Source: JAHCIE01 sp034431435 (GTDB lineage Bacteria > Chloroflexota > Anaerolineae > Epilineales > JAHCIE01). From it: DNA of 26,849 nt. Under the pieces are notes generated by a model. It ran no database searches. It saw nothing but the letters and a program-made list of their open reading frames with translations, and was not told where the DNA came from. This document shows positions 7,123 through 15,338 of this stretch, piece after piece. The stretch's first letter is position 1. Every line of letters starts with the position of its first letter. The stretch covers positions 1 to 26,849 of the forward strand of contig DAOUDG010000107.1 of NCBI GenBank assembly GCA_034431435.1, in the 5' to 3' direction. Made by a program: the position numbers and the translations under genes.

Positions 7123-8386
7123 CGCTCGCATTCTGCTGCCGGTCTTCGTCCTAATCGTCATCGTCAATCTGGCTACCAAGAGCGAGTTGCTGGGGCGATT
7201 GACCTACCTTATCGGCGCGCTGCTACTCCTGGGCGCGTTATGGGCGCGGCTCAACCTGCGCAACGTGCAAATCGTGCGGCAGACGCGCGCCCGGCGCGCT
7301 CAAGTGGGCCAGTATACCGACGAGCGCTTCATCGTCCGTAACACCAGCCGCATCCCCAAACTGTGGCTGGAGGTGCGCGACGAGTCGACGTTGCCCGGCC
7401 ACCAGGCGAGCCGCGTCGTTAGCGCGCTCGGGGGCAAGCGGCAGCGCGGCTGGCAAGTACGCACCTTCGCCCGGCGGCGCGGCCGCTATACGCTAGGGCC
7501 AATCACTCTGTCCAGCGGCGACCCACTGGGCCTGTACCGCTTCGAGAAGCTGCTGCCCGCCACATCGAGCATGGTGGTCTATCCGGCGACCATCGACCTG
7601 CCGCGCTTCGAGCCGCCTATCGGTCAGCTGGTCGGTGGCGAAGCCTTGCGGCTGCGCACCCAGGTTGTGACGACGAATGTCGCGGGCATCCGCGACTATG
7701 TACCGGGCGACTCCTTCAACCGCATTCACTGGCCGTCCACGGCGCGTAAGGATCGCTTGCTCGTCAAGCAGTTCGACATTGACCCGACAGCGGACATCTG
7801 GCTGATTCTCGACATGCAGCGCGACGTACAGGTGGGAGAGCTGGCGACCGACGATGTGCTCGATGAGGCCATGCCGGCCCTGCTGGAGAATCGCCAGCCG
7901 CGCACCGTGCTGGCCCCAACGACCGAGGAGCATGGCGTAGCCGTGGCGGCGTCGATTGCGCGCCACTTCCTGACCCAGAACCGCGCGGTGGGGTTGATCA
8001 CCTACGGCCAGGACCGCGAGGTGGTCCAGTTAGACCGGGGTGAGCGCCAGCTCAACAAGATTCTGGAGACGCTGGCTGTGATTCGCGCCGTGGGGCGCGC
8101 GCCGCTGGAACAGGTGCTGACGGCCGAGGAGCGCCTCTTTGGGCGTAACAGCATCGTCATCGTCATCACCCCGTCGACCTTCGAGCCGTGGGTGCCGATC
8201 CTGCGCGATCTTCGGCGACGCGGCGCGCATAGTGTGGCGGTGCTGATCGAGGCCAGCACCTTCGGCCCGTCGCCGTCTGCGTTGACGGTGCTGAGCGGGT
8301 TGATAGCGAGCGGCATCCCCACCTATACGGTCAAGAACGGCGACAGCCTCGATGCTGCGCTCGGCCAGCGGGCCAGCGGGCTGTAG
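7115..8386 (+). CDS. DUF58 membrane protein
   Basis: This 423-residue protein starts with GTG and overlaps the end of moxR by 8 bp, so the two are translationally coupled. Two hydrophobic helices (about 6-22 and 29-46) anchor it, followed by a beta-rich region and the DUF58 signature DYVPGDSFNRIHWPSTARKD (194-213) with LLVKQFD after it. The C-terminal part (about 225-420) resembles a vWA-like fold: DIWLILDMQRDVQV at its start and NSIVIVITPS later. DUF58 proteins accompany MoxR ATPases and are thought to act as their membrane-bound partners; the cellular process is not established. Nothing in the sequence shows its target. Confidence 0.9.
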   Translation: MRNARILLPVFVLIVIVNLATKSELLGRLTYLIGALLLLGALWARLNLRNVQIVRQTRARRAQVGQYTDERFIVRNTSRIPKLWLEVRDESTLPGHQASRVVSALGGKRQRGWQVRTFARRRGRYTLGPITLSSGDPLGLYRFEKLLPATSSMVVYPATIDLPRFEPPIGQLVGGEALRLRTQVVTTNVAGIRDYVPGDSFNRIHWPSTARKDRLLVKQFDIDPTADIWLILDMQRDVQVGELATDDVLDEAMPALLENRQPRTVLAPTTEEHGVAVAASIARHFLTQNRAVGLITYGQDREVVQLDRGERQLNKILETLAVIRAVGRAPLEQVLTAEERLFGRNSIVIVITPSTFEPWVPILRDLRRRGAHSVAVLIEASTFGPSPSALTVLSGLIASGIPTYTVKNGDSLDAALGQRASGL

Positions 8387-8414
8387 AAGGGGAGTGGGAC
8401 GAGCCGAGATCAGG

Positions 8415-8545
8415 GATTGGAGATTGGGGATGAATTCAGTTCGTGATGTCGGTTGAAGGTGGTGGCCGTTTGCTGGCTTGACTCTAGCCTTAGCCTGTGC
8501 AATCCTAACCTCACGTTGCTACCCCCAGCTCTCTAATCTCGAATC
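8415..8545. repeat. Imperfect inverted repeat pair in intergenic region before glpX
   Basis: GATTGGAGATTGGGG (8415-8429) matches the reverse complement of 8531-8545 (GATTCGAGATTAGAG) at 12 of 15 positions, flanking about 100 bp of non-coding sequence. A possible -35-like TTGACT sits at 8478-8483 but without a convincing -10. This fills most of the 196-bp gap between the DUF58 gene and glpX. Confidence 0.45.
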
Positions 8546-8582
8546 GCTGCTCTCGTGTCAGTCTCTCAACGAGGAGGGATAA

Positions 8583-9569
8583 ATGGCTAATCAACCCGAA
8601 CGAAACTTGGGCATGGAACTGGTCCGGGTGACGGAGGCGGCCGCCATGGCGGCGGGGCGTTGGATGGGGCGTGGCGACAAGAATGGCTCAGATCAGGCGG
8701 CCGTCGACGCCATGCGCCTCATTCTGAATAGTATCGAGATGGACGGTATCATTGTCATTGGCGAGGGCGAGAAGGATGAGGCTCCCATGCTCTTCAACGG
8801 GGAGCGCATCGGTACTGGACGCCCACCCGAAGTGGATATCGCCGTTGATCCGATTGACGGCACGCGACTGCTGTCGCAAGGGCGTTCCAATGCCCTGGCC
8901 GTGGTTGCGCTGGCTCCGCGCGGCACGATGTTCAATCCCGGCCCGGTGATGTACATGGAGAAGATTGCCGTCGGCGCGGTCGCGCGCGGCCACATCGATA
9001 TCAACGCCCCCGTCGCGGTGAACCTGCGCAACATTGCCCGCGCCAAGGGTACGGATGTGGAGGATATCACGGCGGTCATTCTGGATCGCCCCCGCCACGA
9101 GCAACTCATTCGAGAGGTGCGGCAGACAGGCGCCCGAATCCGCCTCATTACCGACGGCGACGTGGCTGGCTCCATTATGACCGCTCTCCCGGATACAGGC
9201 GTAGACGTGCTGCTGGGCATCGGTGGCACGCCCGAGGGGGTGGTCTCGGCGTGCGCGCTCAAGGGCCTGGGCGGCGAGATTCAGGGCCGCCTCTGGCCGC
9301 GCAACGACGAAGAGGCGCGCCTGGCGCGCGACATGGGCTATGTCCTGAATCGGGTGCTGATAAACGACGAGCTGGTCGAGAGTGATGACGTGTTCTTCGC
9401 GGCCACCGGCATCACGGACGGCGAGTTGCTCAAGGGGGTGCGATACTATGCGGGGGGCGCGACCACGCACTCCATGGTGGTGCGCAGCAAATCGGGCACG
9501 ATGCGCCTCATCGAGGCGCGGCATCGCTGGCAGAAGCTGATGCAGATCAGTCAGTTGCCCTTCGACTGA
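8583..9569 (+). CDS. glpX: Fructose-1,6-bisphosphatase class II
   Basis: This 328-residue phosphatase hydrolyses fructose-1,6-bisphosphate to fructose-6-phosphate in gluconeogenesis; some family members also act on sedoheptulose-1,7-bisphosphate. Length fits GlpX (about 320-340 aa). Visible motifs are GRGDKNGSDQAAVDAMR (metal-site Asp near 32), IGEGEKDEAPML (59-70), VDPIDGTRLL (88-97) with the phosphatase DPIDGT core, and GIGGTPEGVVSACALK with the conserved Glu. The ATG has a strong Shine-Dalgarno GAGGAGGG close upstream. It stands alone between the DUF58 gene and its own terminator. Residues specific to FBPase versus bifunctional FBP/SBPase cannot be judged by eye. Confidence 0.95.
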   Translation: MANQPERNLGMELVRVTEAAAMAAGRWMGRGDKNGSDQAAVDAMRLILNSIEMDGIIVIGEGEKDEAPMLFNGERIGTGRPPEVDIAVDPIDGTRLLSQGRSNALAVVALAPRGTMFNPGPVMYMEKIAVGAVARGHIDINAPVAVNLRNIARAKGTDVEDITAVILDRPRHEQLIREVRQTGARIRLITDGDVAGSIMTALPDTGVDVLLGIGGTPEGVVSACALKGLGGEIQGRLWPRNDEEARLARDMGYVLNRVLINDELVESDDVFFAATGITDGELLKGVRYYAGGATTHSMVVRSKSGTMRLIEARHRWQKLMQISQLPFD

Positions 9570-9593
9570 GGCATAGCGCGACGCGCGGCAGCG

Positions 9594-9630
9594 GGGCGGT
9601 GGGAGTTGAGGCTCGCCGCCCTGTTTCTGA
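9594..9630 (+). terminator. Rho-independent terminator after glpX
   Basis: GGGCGGTGGG (9594-9603) pairs with CTCGCCGCCC (9612-9621) in a 10-bp stem with two wobble pairs and an 8-nt loop, followed by TGTTTCTG. It lies 25 bp after the glpX stop and before the rho promoter. Confidence 0.65.
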
Positions 9631-9653
9631 CCACCTCAACACGAATCTGGCAG

Positions 9654-9682
9654 TTGACAAGAGCGGCCATTGCGACTATAAT
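9654..9682 (+). promoter_or_regulatory. Consensus sigma-70 promoter of the rho operon
   Basis: A perfect TTGACA (9654-9659) and perfect TATAAT (9677-9682) are spaced by exactly 17 bp. The predicted start is near 9689, leaving a leader of about 180 nt before the rho GTG. The leader (9689-9870) contains small palindromes such as CTCTATAGAG but no clear riboswitch that I recognise. Rho is autoregulated through its leader in other bacteria, so attenuation here is plausible. Confidence 0.9.
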
Positions 9683-9870
9683 AAAGCCACGATTTGAAGT
9701 GTAGACATCTGTGGCAGAGATTTCCCCACCCTTGTTCCGAACTTGCCCCGCTCTGATATCTCTATAGAGGGCTGCCCGCCGCTTTGCGACAGCATTGGGG
9801 CCTGCGGTGGCGTGTGCTACCCTGTTGCGCGGCGCGCCCTCCCTACACCAGCCAAGGACTATCCCCGGTC

Positions 9871-11124
9871 GTGGACATTGCTCAGCTAGAAGCCAAGAGT
9901 GTCGGCGAGCTTCAAGATATCGCGCGCGGGCGCGACGTGCCCGGCGTTGGCCGTATGAAGAAGAATGACCTGGTTCTGCGCCTGCTGCGTCAGGCGGGCG
10001 AGGAACAAGGCTACATCTTCGGCGGCGGTATCCTGGAGATCATCCCCGAAGGTATCGGGTTCCTGCGTTCCGACAACCTGTTGCCGGGGCCAGACGACGT
10101 GTACGTGTCCCAGTCGCAGATTCGCCGTTTCGGGCTGCGCACGGGTGACATGGTCATCGGCCAGATTCGGCCCCCGAAGGACACCGAGAAATACTATGGC
10201 CTGCTAAGGGTCGAGTCGGTCAATGGGCAGGAGCCGGATATCGCCAAGCAGCGGCCCGACTTCGACAAGCTCACGCCCATCTTCCCCAACGAACAACTGA
10301 AGCTCGAGATCGGCGGTCGGGTTCTCGCCAACCGCCTCATTGACCTGCTGTCGCCCATCGGCCGCGGGCAGCGCGGCTTGATCGTCTCGCCGCCTAAGGC
10401 GGGCAAGACGACGGTTCTCAAGCAGATTGCGAACGGTGTCTCCCAGAACTATACCGACCTGCACCTGATGGTTGTCCTCATTGGCGAACGGCCCGAGGAA
10501 GTGACCGACATGGATCGGTCGGTGGAGGCCGAGGTCTTCAGCTCGACCTTCGACGATCCCGTGACCGATCACGTGCGCGTTGCCGAGCTGTCGCTGGCTC
10601 GCGCCAAGCGTCTGGTGGAGAGTGGCAAGGATGTGGTGATTCTGCTCGACAGCATCACCCGCCTGGCGCGCGCCTATAACTTGACCGTCCCGCCGAGTGG
10701 GCGTACACTTTCGGGCGGCCTGGACCCGGCCGCTCTATACCCACCCAAGCACTTCTTTGGCGCGGCTCGCAACCTGGAGGAAGGGGGCAGCCTGACCATC
10801 CTGGCGACATGTCTCGTTGAGACCAACAGCCGCATGGACGACGCCATTTACGAGGAGTTCAAGGGCACAGGCAATATGGAGTTGCACCTCAACCGCAAGC
10901 TGGCTGAGCGCCGCATCTTCCCTGCCATCGATATTGAGCGCTCGGGCACGCGCCGCGAGGAGTTGCTCCTCGACGGACCCACCCTGCAGCGGGTGTGGAC
11001 CGTTCGCCGCATGATTGACGCGATTGGCGGCGGCTCGGAGGCGGCTGAGGCGGTCCTGTCCCGCATGGCCAAGACCCAGAGCAACCGCGATTTCCTGGAG
11101 ACGCTTAGCAAGGGCGATTTCTAG
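9871..11124 (+). CDS. rho: Transcription termination factor Rho
   Basis: This 417-residue hexameric RNA-DNA helicase terminates transcription at Rho-dependent sites; E. coli Rho has 419. Residues 1-45 form the SAP-like Rho-N domain (LEAKSVGELQDIARG, then MKKNDLVLRLLR). The cold-shock-like RNA-binding domain follows (about 47-120, with GILEIIPEGIGFLRS). The ATPase domain has Walker A SPPKAGKTT (173-181, K179), LIGERPEEVTDM, Walker B DVVILLDSITRLARAYN (from 254) and the Q-loop PPSGRTLSGG (275-284). I set the start at GTG 9871, where Rho-N similarity begins; a weak AGGA is 13 nt upstream. An in-frame TTG at 9784 would add 29 residues unlike Rho. The likely cotranscribed genes downstream are an endopeptidase and an aldolase. 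Confidence 0.96.
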   Translation: MDIAQLEAKSVGELQDIARGRDVPGVGRMKKNDLVLRLLRQAGEEQGYIFGGGILEIIPEGIGFLRSDNLLPGPDDVYVSQSQIRRFGLRTGDMVIGQIRPPKDTEKYYGLLRVESVNGQEPDIAKQRPDFDKLTPIFPNEQLKLEIGGRVLANRLIDLLSPIGRGQRGLIVSPPKAGKTTVLKQIANGVSQNYTDLHLMVVLIGERPEEVTDMDRSVEAEVFSSTFDDPVTDHVRVAELSLARAKRLVESGKDVVILLDSITRLARAYNLTVPPSGRTLSGGLDPAALYPPKHFFGAARNLEEGGSLTILATCLVETNSRMDDAIYEEFKGTGNMELHLNRKLAERRIFPAIDIERSGTRREELLLDGPTLQRVWTVRRMIDAIGGGSEAAEAVLSRMAKTQSNRDFLETLSKGDF

Positions 11125-11212
11125 GCGCGCGGGGTGGGGCCCAGATGGCGCCGGGGGCATTCGACCGCCAGGCCATTCGTCGAAGGCTGTACCAAATATC
11201 CGGGGGAACCCT

Positions 11213-12604
11213 GTGAACAAGACCTTCCGCCGCAAGGGCCGCTCGCCCCGCGCAGGCGAGGAGCCTTCCAGTAGCTGGGCCTCGCGCCCCGATGCTGTCC
11301 GCCGTTCAACACCCTGGGTGGCCCGCCTTACACACGTTTCTGACGCCACCCGCCAGCAATCGAGCACCTGGACCCGGTCCCTGCGCCACTGGCAGCGCAC
11401 GAACCCGGACGCGCTAGTCCGTTACTCAGCTCACGCTGTCGTGCTCGTTGCCATCACCGTGGCCCTCGGTTTGAGCCACCTGCGAGTTGGCGATTTACGT
11501 CTCCCCACTCTGCCCGGCCCGATGGCGGCTGCGGCCTCATCGAATCGCGGTGGCGATCTGGCCGCTGCTCCTCCCGACTCGGAAACATTCCTTCAGCGCG
11601 CCGTTGTGCCGCGCACGACATCGGCCGTGCGCATCCTGGCAACGGCCGGCGATCGCTCCGTATCTCCCCCGCCGTCGTCCTGGCCAACCGAGCCACTGGC
11701 GGTGGGTGTCGGTCCGGGGAACGACGACCTTCGGGCCGAGCGCCCCGCCCGACCCACCCGGCCACCGGGCGCCTCGGCGACTGAAACGCTCGATAAGCTG
11801 ATAAAGACGTATGTGGCCGAGAACGGCGACACCCTGTTGGGGATTGCCTATAAGCAGGATGTGTCCCTGGAGGCGATCCTGTCGGCGAATCTGTGGTTGA
11901 CCAACGGGTTGAGCACCATGTTCCACCCTGGCGATGAGTTCTTGATTCCGCCGCCCGGCGGCGTCATCCACGTCGTCAAGTACGGCGATAGCCTCGAATC
12001 CATCGCCCAGACGTATCAGGTTGAGGCCAAGAGTCTGGTGGACTACAAGCCGAATCGGGTGACGTCTGACGACGACCTGTTCCCCGACCAGTGGCTGTTT
12101 GTGCCCGATGGCACCTACGAGATCGCCAAGCCGAAGCCGAAGACCAACACCCTGGCCAGTGTCTTGCAGCCGCGCTCGAACGCGGCGGCCAGCAACAACA
12201 CCACCAATAGCGGCAGCAATTCAGCCGCTCCGGTGTGGGGATCGGGTTCGCTGCGCACGCCGCTGTACGGATACACGATCACCCAGTATTTCTGGGCCTA
12301 CCATACCGGTATCGACCTGGCGGCGCCCATCGGGACGCCCATCTACGCGGCAGATGGCGGGCGTGTGGTGTACTCCGGCTGGGACAACACGGGCTACGGC
12401 TATACCGTCCTTATCGACCACGGCAATGGTATCCGCACGCGCTATGCCCACATGAGTTGGATCTTCCCCAACTACGGGGCCTACGTCCAGAAGGGCGAGC
12501 AGATCGGTCGCGTCGGCAGTACGGGCCGTTCCAGTGGGCCGCACCTTCACTTTGAAGTCATCGTGAACGGCATTGCTCGCAATCCGTTCAACTACATCGG
12601 CTAG
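11213..12604 (+). CDS. Membrane-anchored LysM / M23 peptidoglycan endopeptidase
   Basis: This 463-residue protein probably cleaves peptidoglycan cross-links or regulates that activity at the cell surface. A basic N-terminus (1-70) precedes one transmembrane helix (74-90), then a Pro-rich spacer, two LysM peptidoglycan-binding modules (about 199-247, YVAENGDTLLGIAY, and 252-297, HVVKYGDSLESIAQTY), an Asn/Ser linker, and an M23 peptidase domain (about 354-455). Zinc ligands are visible as H364 and D368 (HTGID) and H446 (HLHFE), with H413 and H444 as probable catalytic histidines, so it looks active. GTG 11213 is chosen because GGGGGAA precedes it; the frame stays open upstream into rho but with no related sequence. 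The 88-bp gap after rho has only a weak hairpin (11160-11184), so readthrough from rho is likely. Confidence 0.9.
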   Translation: MNKTFRRKGRSPRAGEEPSSSWASRPDAVRRSTPWVARLTHVSDATRQQSSTWTRSLRHWQRTNPDALVRYSAHAVVLVAITVALGLSHLRVGDLRLPTLPGPMAAAASSNRGGDLAAAPPDSETFLQRAVVPRTTSAVRILATAGDRSVSPPPSSWPTEPLAVGVGPGNDDLRAERPARPTRPPGASATETLDKLIKTYVAENGDTLLGIAYKQDVSLEAILSANLWLTNGLSTMFHPGDEFLIPPPGGVIHVVKYGDSLESIAQTYQVEAKSLVDYKPNRVTSDDDLFPDQWLFVPDGTYEIAKPKPKTNTLASVLQPRSNAAASNNTTNSGSNSAAPVWGSGSLRTPLYGYTITQYFWAYHTGIDLAAPIGTPIYAADGGRVVYSGWDNTGYGYTVLIDHGNGIRTRYAHMSWIFPNYGAYVQKGEQIGRVGSTGRSSGPHLHFEVIVNGIARNPFNYIG

Positions 12605-12623
12605 CGGTGGTAGTCAGGAGCGC

Positions 12624-13394
12624 ATGGTGATTCGCCCGAACCCTGTTCGCGCGGCTCTGGCCGACAATCGACCGGTCATTGGAACATTCGCCTGGAGCCG
12701 GTCCACCTCGGCCATCGAGATCATCGGCCACCTGGGCTTCGACTATGTGGTGATCGACAACGAGCACACGGCGATTGCCTTGGACCAGACGGAGCATCTG
12801 ATTCGCGCCGCCGAAAGCGCGGGCATCACGCCGGTCGTGCGCGTGTCGGAGCTAAATCGCGCGACGATTACGCGCGCGCTGGATTCCGGGGCAGGGGGCA
12901 TTATCGTGCCCCAGATCCACTCAGCGGCGGATGCTCACTACGCGGCGCAGGCGGCCAAGTATCATCCGCTTGGCCGGCGCGGGATGGCCCAGGGCCGCGC
13001 GGCGGGCTTCGGGATCGCCGGCCTCGAAGATTACTACACACTGGCGAACAACGAAACGTTGCTGATCGTCCAGGTTGAGACGCGGGATGCCGTCGAGCAT
13101 CTGCCATCGATTCTGGGGGTGCCTGGCGTTGACGCCGTGCTGATTGGCCCACTGGACCTTTCGCAGAGTCTGGGCTACCCGGGCCAGGTGGATCTGCCGG
13201 CGGTGCGCATGGTCACGGAGCGTATTATTGAACAGACGCGCGCGGCTCATATGCCGGTCGGCATCTACAGCGCCGATGCCGCGACTGCGCGCTACTGGCG
13301 CAATCAGGGCTGTCGGCTGCTGCTGATGAGTACCGATCTACACTTCATGGCTGGCGCACTGCGCACCGCCCTAGCGGAGTGGCGCGCCGACTGA
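12624..13394 (+). CDS. HpcH/HpaI family aldolase (2-keto-3-deoxy acid aldolase type)
   Basis: This 256-residue class II aldolase belongs to the HpcH/HpaI family, which reversibly cleaves 4-hydroxy-2-oxo acids to pyruvate (or a similar keto acid) and an aldehyde. The TIM-barrel signatures are clear: DYVVIDNEHTAI with catalytic H48, VVRV with R73, the phosphate/substrate loop GRRGMAQGRA, VQVETRDAV with metal ligand E152, and IGPLDLSQSLG with metal ligand D178. Length matches HpaI (about 260). The exact substrate cannot be told from sequence. AGGAG lies 3 nt from ATG 12624 and 6 nt from the next codon GTG 12627, so either could be the start. It begins 19 bp after the endopeptidase stop and is probably the last gene of the rho operon. 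Confidence 0.9.
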   Translation: MVIRPNPVRAALADNRPVIGTFAWSRSTSAIEIIGHLGFDYVVIDNEHTAIALDQTEHLIRAAESAGITPVVRVSELNRATITRALDSGAGGIIVPQIHSAADAHYAAQAAKYHPLGRRGMAQGRAAGFGIAGLEDYYTLANNETLLIVQVETRDAVEHLPSILGVPGVDAVLIGPLDLSQSLGYPGQVDLPAVRMVTERIIEQTRAAHMPVGIYSADAATARYWRNQGCRLLLMSTDLHFMAGALRTALAEWRAD

Positions 13395-13450
13395 ACCAAC
13401 CGCGACGCGCGGCGGATGCCCACATCGCCGCGCGCGTGGCCCCATAACAG

Positions 13451-13492
13451 GCACGGCGGGCATCCCACCCTCATGGGGGATGCCCGCCGTGC
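13451..13492. terminator. 16-bp palindromic bidirectional terminator
   Basis: GCACGGCGGGCATCCC (13451-13466) and GGGATGCCCGCCGTGC (13477-13492) pair perfectly over 16 bp with a 10-nt loop. It sits between the aldolase (plus) and the DUF5667-like gene (minus), 57 bp and 12 bp from their stops respectively, which fits shared termination. Confidence 0.85.
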
Positions 13493-13503
13493 TATAGTGT
13501 CGG

Positions 13504-14679
13504 CTAGGGGCGCTTCGGCGTGACCGTGGCGCTGTTGGGTCGCGGCGCGGGCGTGGCAGTGGGCCGGCTGGGCGGTTTGGTAACCTCGACGACCTGCACG
13601 GTGGGCGTGGGCGGTGGCGGCGGGATTACCGTCGGTGGCGGTGGTGGCTGGGTCGCCGTTGGTGGTGGTGGCGGCGGGGTGGCCGTTGGTGGCGGCGCAG
13701 CGGTGATTACCGGCGCAGCGGGCGGGTCGGTGGGGCGCGACGACGCATCGCGTGTCGGGGCGCGGGCGGGCGTGTCGGTTGCTGAGGTCTCGCTACGCTG
13801 CGCGGGGGGCGCTTCTGTGGCCGTCGGCGGCGCTGGCAGTGTGGCTGTTGCCTCCTCAGGCGTCGGCGACGCGGCGACGGTATGGGTGGGCAGGCGAGCC
13901 GGCGCGCTCGTTGCGCTTGGCGTCGCGGTAGTCGTGAGGGTTGCGGTGAGGGTCGCTGCCCGCGTTGGCGCGGTCGTCGCGGTTGGCAGGGCGGGGGGAG
14001 CCAGCTGCTCGATGTGGCGGGCACAAGTGGCTGCGACATCCAATTCGCGTTGGGTGAGCAGGGTGGCGCGCTCGCGCAAGGCATCCGCGTCGGGGCCGGT
14101 CAGACCGGCGAGCCATCGCAACGCCGCGTCTCGTTGCCCATGCATCTCGGCCCGGAGCGCCGTGGCGCGCGCTGGGTCGGTGGCGCACACAGCGCTGCTC
14201 TCCGCCAGGCGGCTCTCGGCGGAGTCGAGGGCGCGGGTCGCGCGAGTCTGTCCGGATCCGGGCAGGATGAGGACCAGGGCCTCCACGGCGCGCTTGACAG
14301 GGTACAGCGGCTCGCTCGGAACGACCTTTGCGCTGGCGAGAGTAGCGCCGCTCAGGCCCAGGACAATGGCTACCAGCAGGGCAGCCGCCAGCAGAGCCAG
14401 GCGATGCGAAGCCAGCGCGCGCGTCCAGTGGTCACGCCAGGCCAGGGGCGAAGCCGACGCGGCTCGCCCCCTTGCTCGCGCCCGCAGCCGCTCGCGCTGA
14501 GCCTCGAAGGCCTGGGGCGACATGGTCGCCGTTGGCGTGGCGTACAAGGCCGCAGCCAGCGCCAGCAGCGGCCTGAGCTGCTCGGCGTGCTCGGGGGTGC
14601 GCGCCAGGCAGTCATCCATGGGCACGCCCTGGTGAAGCGCGTTGATGGCTTGTTCGAGGGCCTCGTCAAAACCACTCAT
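13504..14679 (-). CDS. DUF5667-like membrane protein, putative anti-sigma partner
   Basis: This 391-residue protein follows the ECF sigma gene with a 4-bp ATGA overlap, the usual position for an anti-sigma factor. The N-terminal cytoplasmic part (1-90) has a short zinc-free helical region (FDEALEQAINALHQGVPMDD), one transmembrane helix lies at about 93-116, and PSEPLYPVKRAVEAL (121-135) matches the motif typical of DUF5667 proteins next to sigma factors in Chloroflexota and Actinobacteria. A helical extracellular domain (about 140-235) follows, then a long Thr/Pro/Ala-rich tail (240-391) including poly-Pro runs. I see no HXXXCXXC zinc motif of the classic ZAS anti-sigma factors, so the anti-sigma role is inferred from position and topology. 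The G/V-rich open frame on the opposite strand is a composition artefact. Confidence 0.8.
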   Translation of the reverse strand: MSGFDEALEQAINALHQGVPMDDCLARTPEHAEQLRPLLALAAALYATPTATMSPQAFEAQRERLRARARGRAASASPLAWRDHWTRALASHRLALLAAALLVAIVLGLSGATLASAKVVPSEPLYPVKRAVEALVLILPGSGQTRATRALDSAESRLAESSAVCATDPARATALRAEMHGQRDAALRWLAGLTGPDADALRERATLLTQRELDVAATCARHIEQLAPPALPTATTAPTRAATLTATLTTTATPSATSAPARLPTHTVAASPTPEEATATLPAPPTATEAPPAQRSETSATDTPARAPTRDASSRPTDPPAAPVITAAPPPTATPPPPPPTATQPPPPPTVIPPPPPTPTVQVVEVTKPPSRPTATPAPRPNSATVTPKRP

Positions 14680-15287
14680 GCCGTGGCGTCTCCCGTGAGC
14701 GCCTTCTGGAGCGCCGCCAGGGCGCGGTGTTGCAGCGCCTTGACAGCTCCCTCGCTCCGACCCATCACCTGCGCGACCTCCGCGTTACTCAACTCATCGA
14801 AGAAGCGCAGGATGACTACATCCTGCTGGTCGGGTGTCAGCTCGCGTAGCGCTGCCTGAAGGCGCGATTGGGTCAGGCCCTGCTCCATGACAGTCAGGGG
14901 CTGATCGTCGCCCGTGGTATGGTCGTCGGGCAGCATCTCGGTCTGTCGGCTCTGGCGTCGGATGTGGTCGATCATCAGATTATGCGCGATACGATAGAAC
15001 CAGGCCGAGAAGATCGACTTCTGGTCGCGCGGCCCGATGCGATACGACTGGATGTTCTCCATCAGGCGCAGAAAAGCCTCCCCAGTCAGGTCTTCAGCCA
15101 TTTCGCGATCACCGAGGCGGTGATACAGGTAGCGGAAGATCGGCTGAGCATACAGTTCGTACAGGCGATCAAAAGCGGCCGCATCGTAGGTCTGGGCGCT
15201 CTGAATCAACTGCACTAGCGCGGTCTCGCTCAATGCCAGAGCGGTGACCGCCAGGGTGGTGGAAGTGGTAGCTTCCCTTTCAGACAT
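14676..15287 (-). CDS. ECF-type RNA polymerase sigma factor
   Basis: This 203-residue protein has sigma region 2 at about 36-110 (FDRLYELYAQPIFRYLYHRLGD, then AEDLTGEAFLRLME, then FSAWFYRIAHNLMIDHIRRQ) and region 4 near 145-195 (LTPDQQDVVILRFFDELSNAEVAQVMGRSEGAVKALQHRAL), with no region 1 or 3. It directs RNA polymerase to an alternative promoter set, probably for an envelope or surface signal given its membrane partner. Start ATG 15287 has only a poor Shine-Dalgarno. It starts 41 bp after the end of the PLP-enzyme gene on the same strand and may be cotranscribed with it; a hairpin lies in that gap. A roughly 30-residue N-terminal extension precedes region 2. The regulon cannot be read from this window. 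Confidence 0.93.
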   Translation of the reverse strand: MSEREATTSTTLAVTALALSETALVQLIQSAQTYDAAAFDRLYELYAQPIFRYLYHRLGDREMAEDLTGEAFLRLMENIQSYRIGPRDQKSIFSAWFYRIAHNLMIDHIRRQSRQTEMLPDDHTTGDDQPLTVMEQGLTQSRLQAALRELTPDQQDVVILRFFDELSNAEVAQVMGRSEGAVKALQHRALAALQKALTGDATA

Positions 15288-15300
15288 ACGTCCGACCAGG

Positions 15301-15338
15301 GCAAAGGATACGGGGGCACGACCGCCCCTCAGCTTTGC
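15301..15338 (-). other. Nested inverted repeat between PLP enzyme and ECF sigma genes
   Basis: GCAAAG (15301-15306) pairs with CTTTGC (15333-15338), and inside it GGGGC (15313-15317) pairs with GCCCC (15324-15328) around a 6-nt loop. The structure overlaps the last codons and stop of the upstream gene and precedes the sigma factor start. It could be an attenuator or partial terminator; without a T run this is tentative. Confidence 0.4.

Noticed and set aside
13600..13900. Possible tandem repeat or array in GGTGGCGGTGG-rich DNA
   Set aside because: It encodes the Pro/Thr-rich tail on the minus strand; the spacing is irregular and there are no spacers, so it is neither a CRISPR array nor a defined repeat.
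13520..14500. 326-codon Gly/Val-rich open frame on the plus strand
   Set aside because: It is the antisense of the Pro/Thr-rich tail of the DUF5667-like protein; poly-Gly and Val runs are the mirror of Pro and Thr codons. No Shine-Dalgarno or domain.
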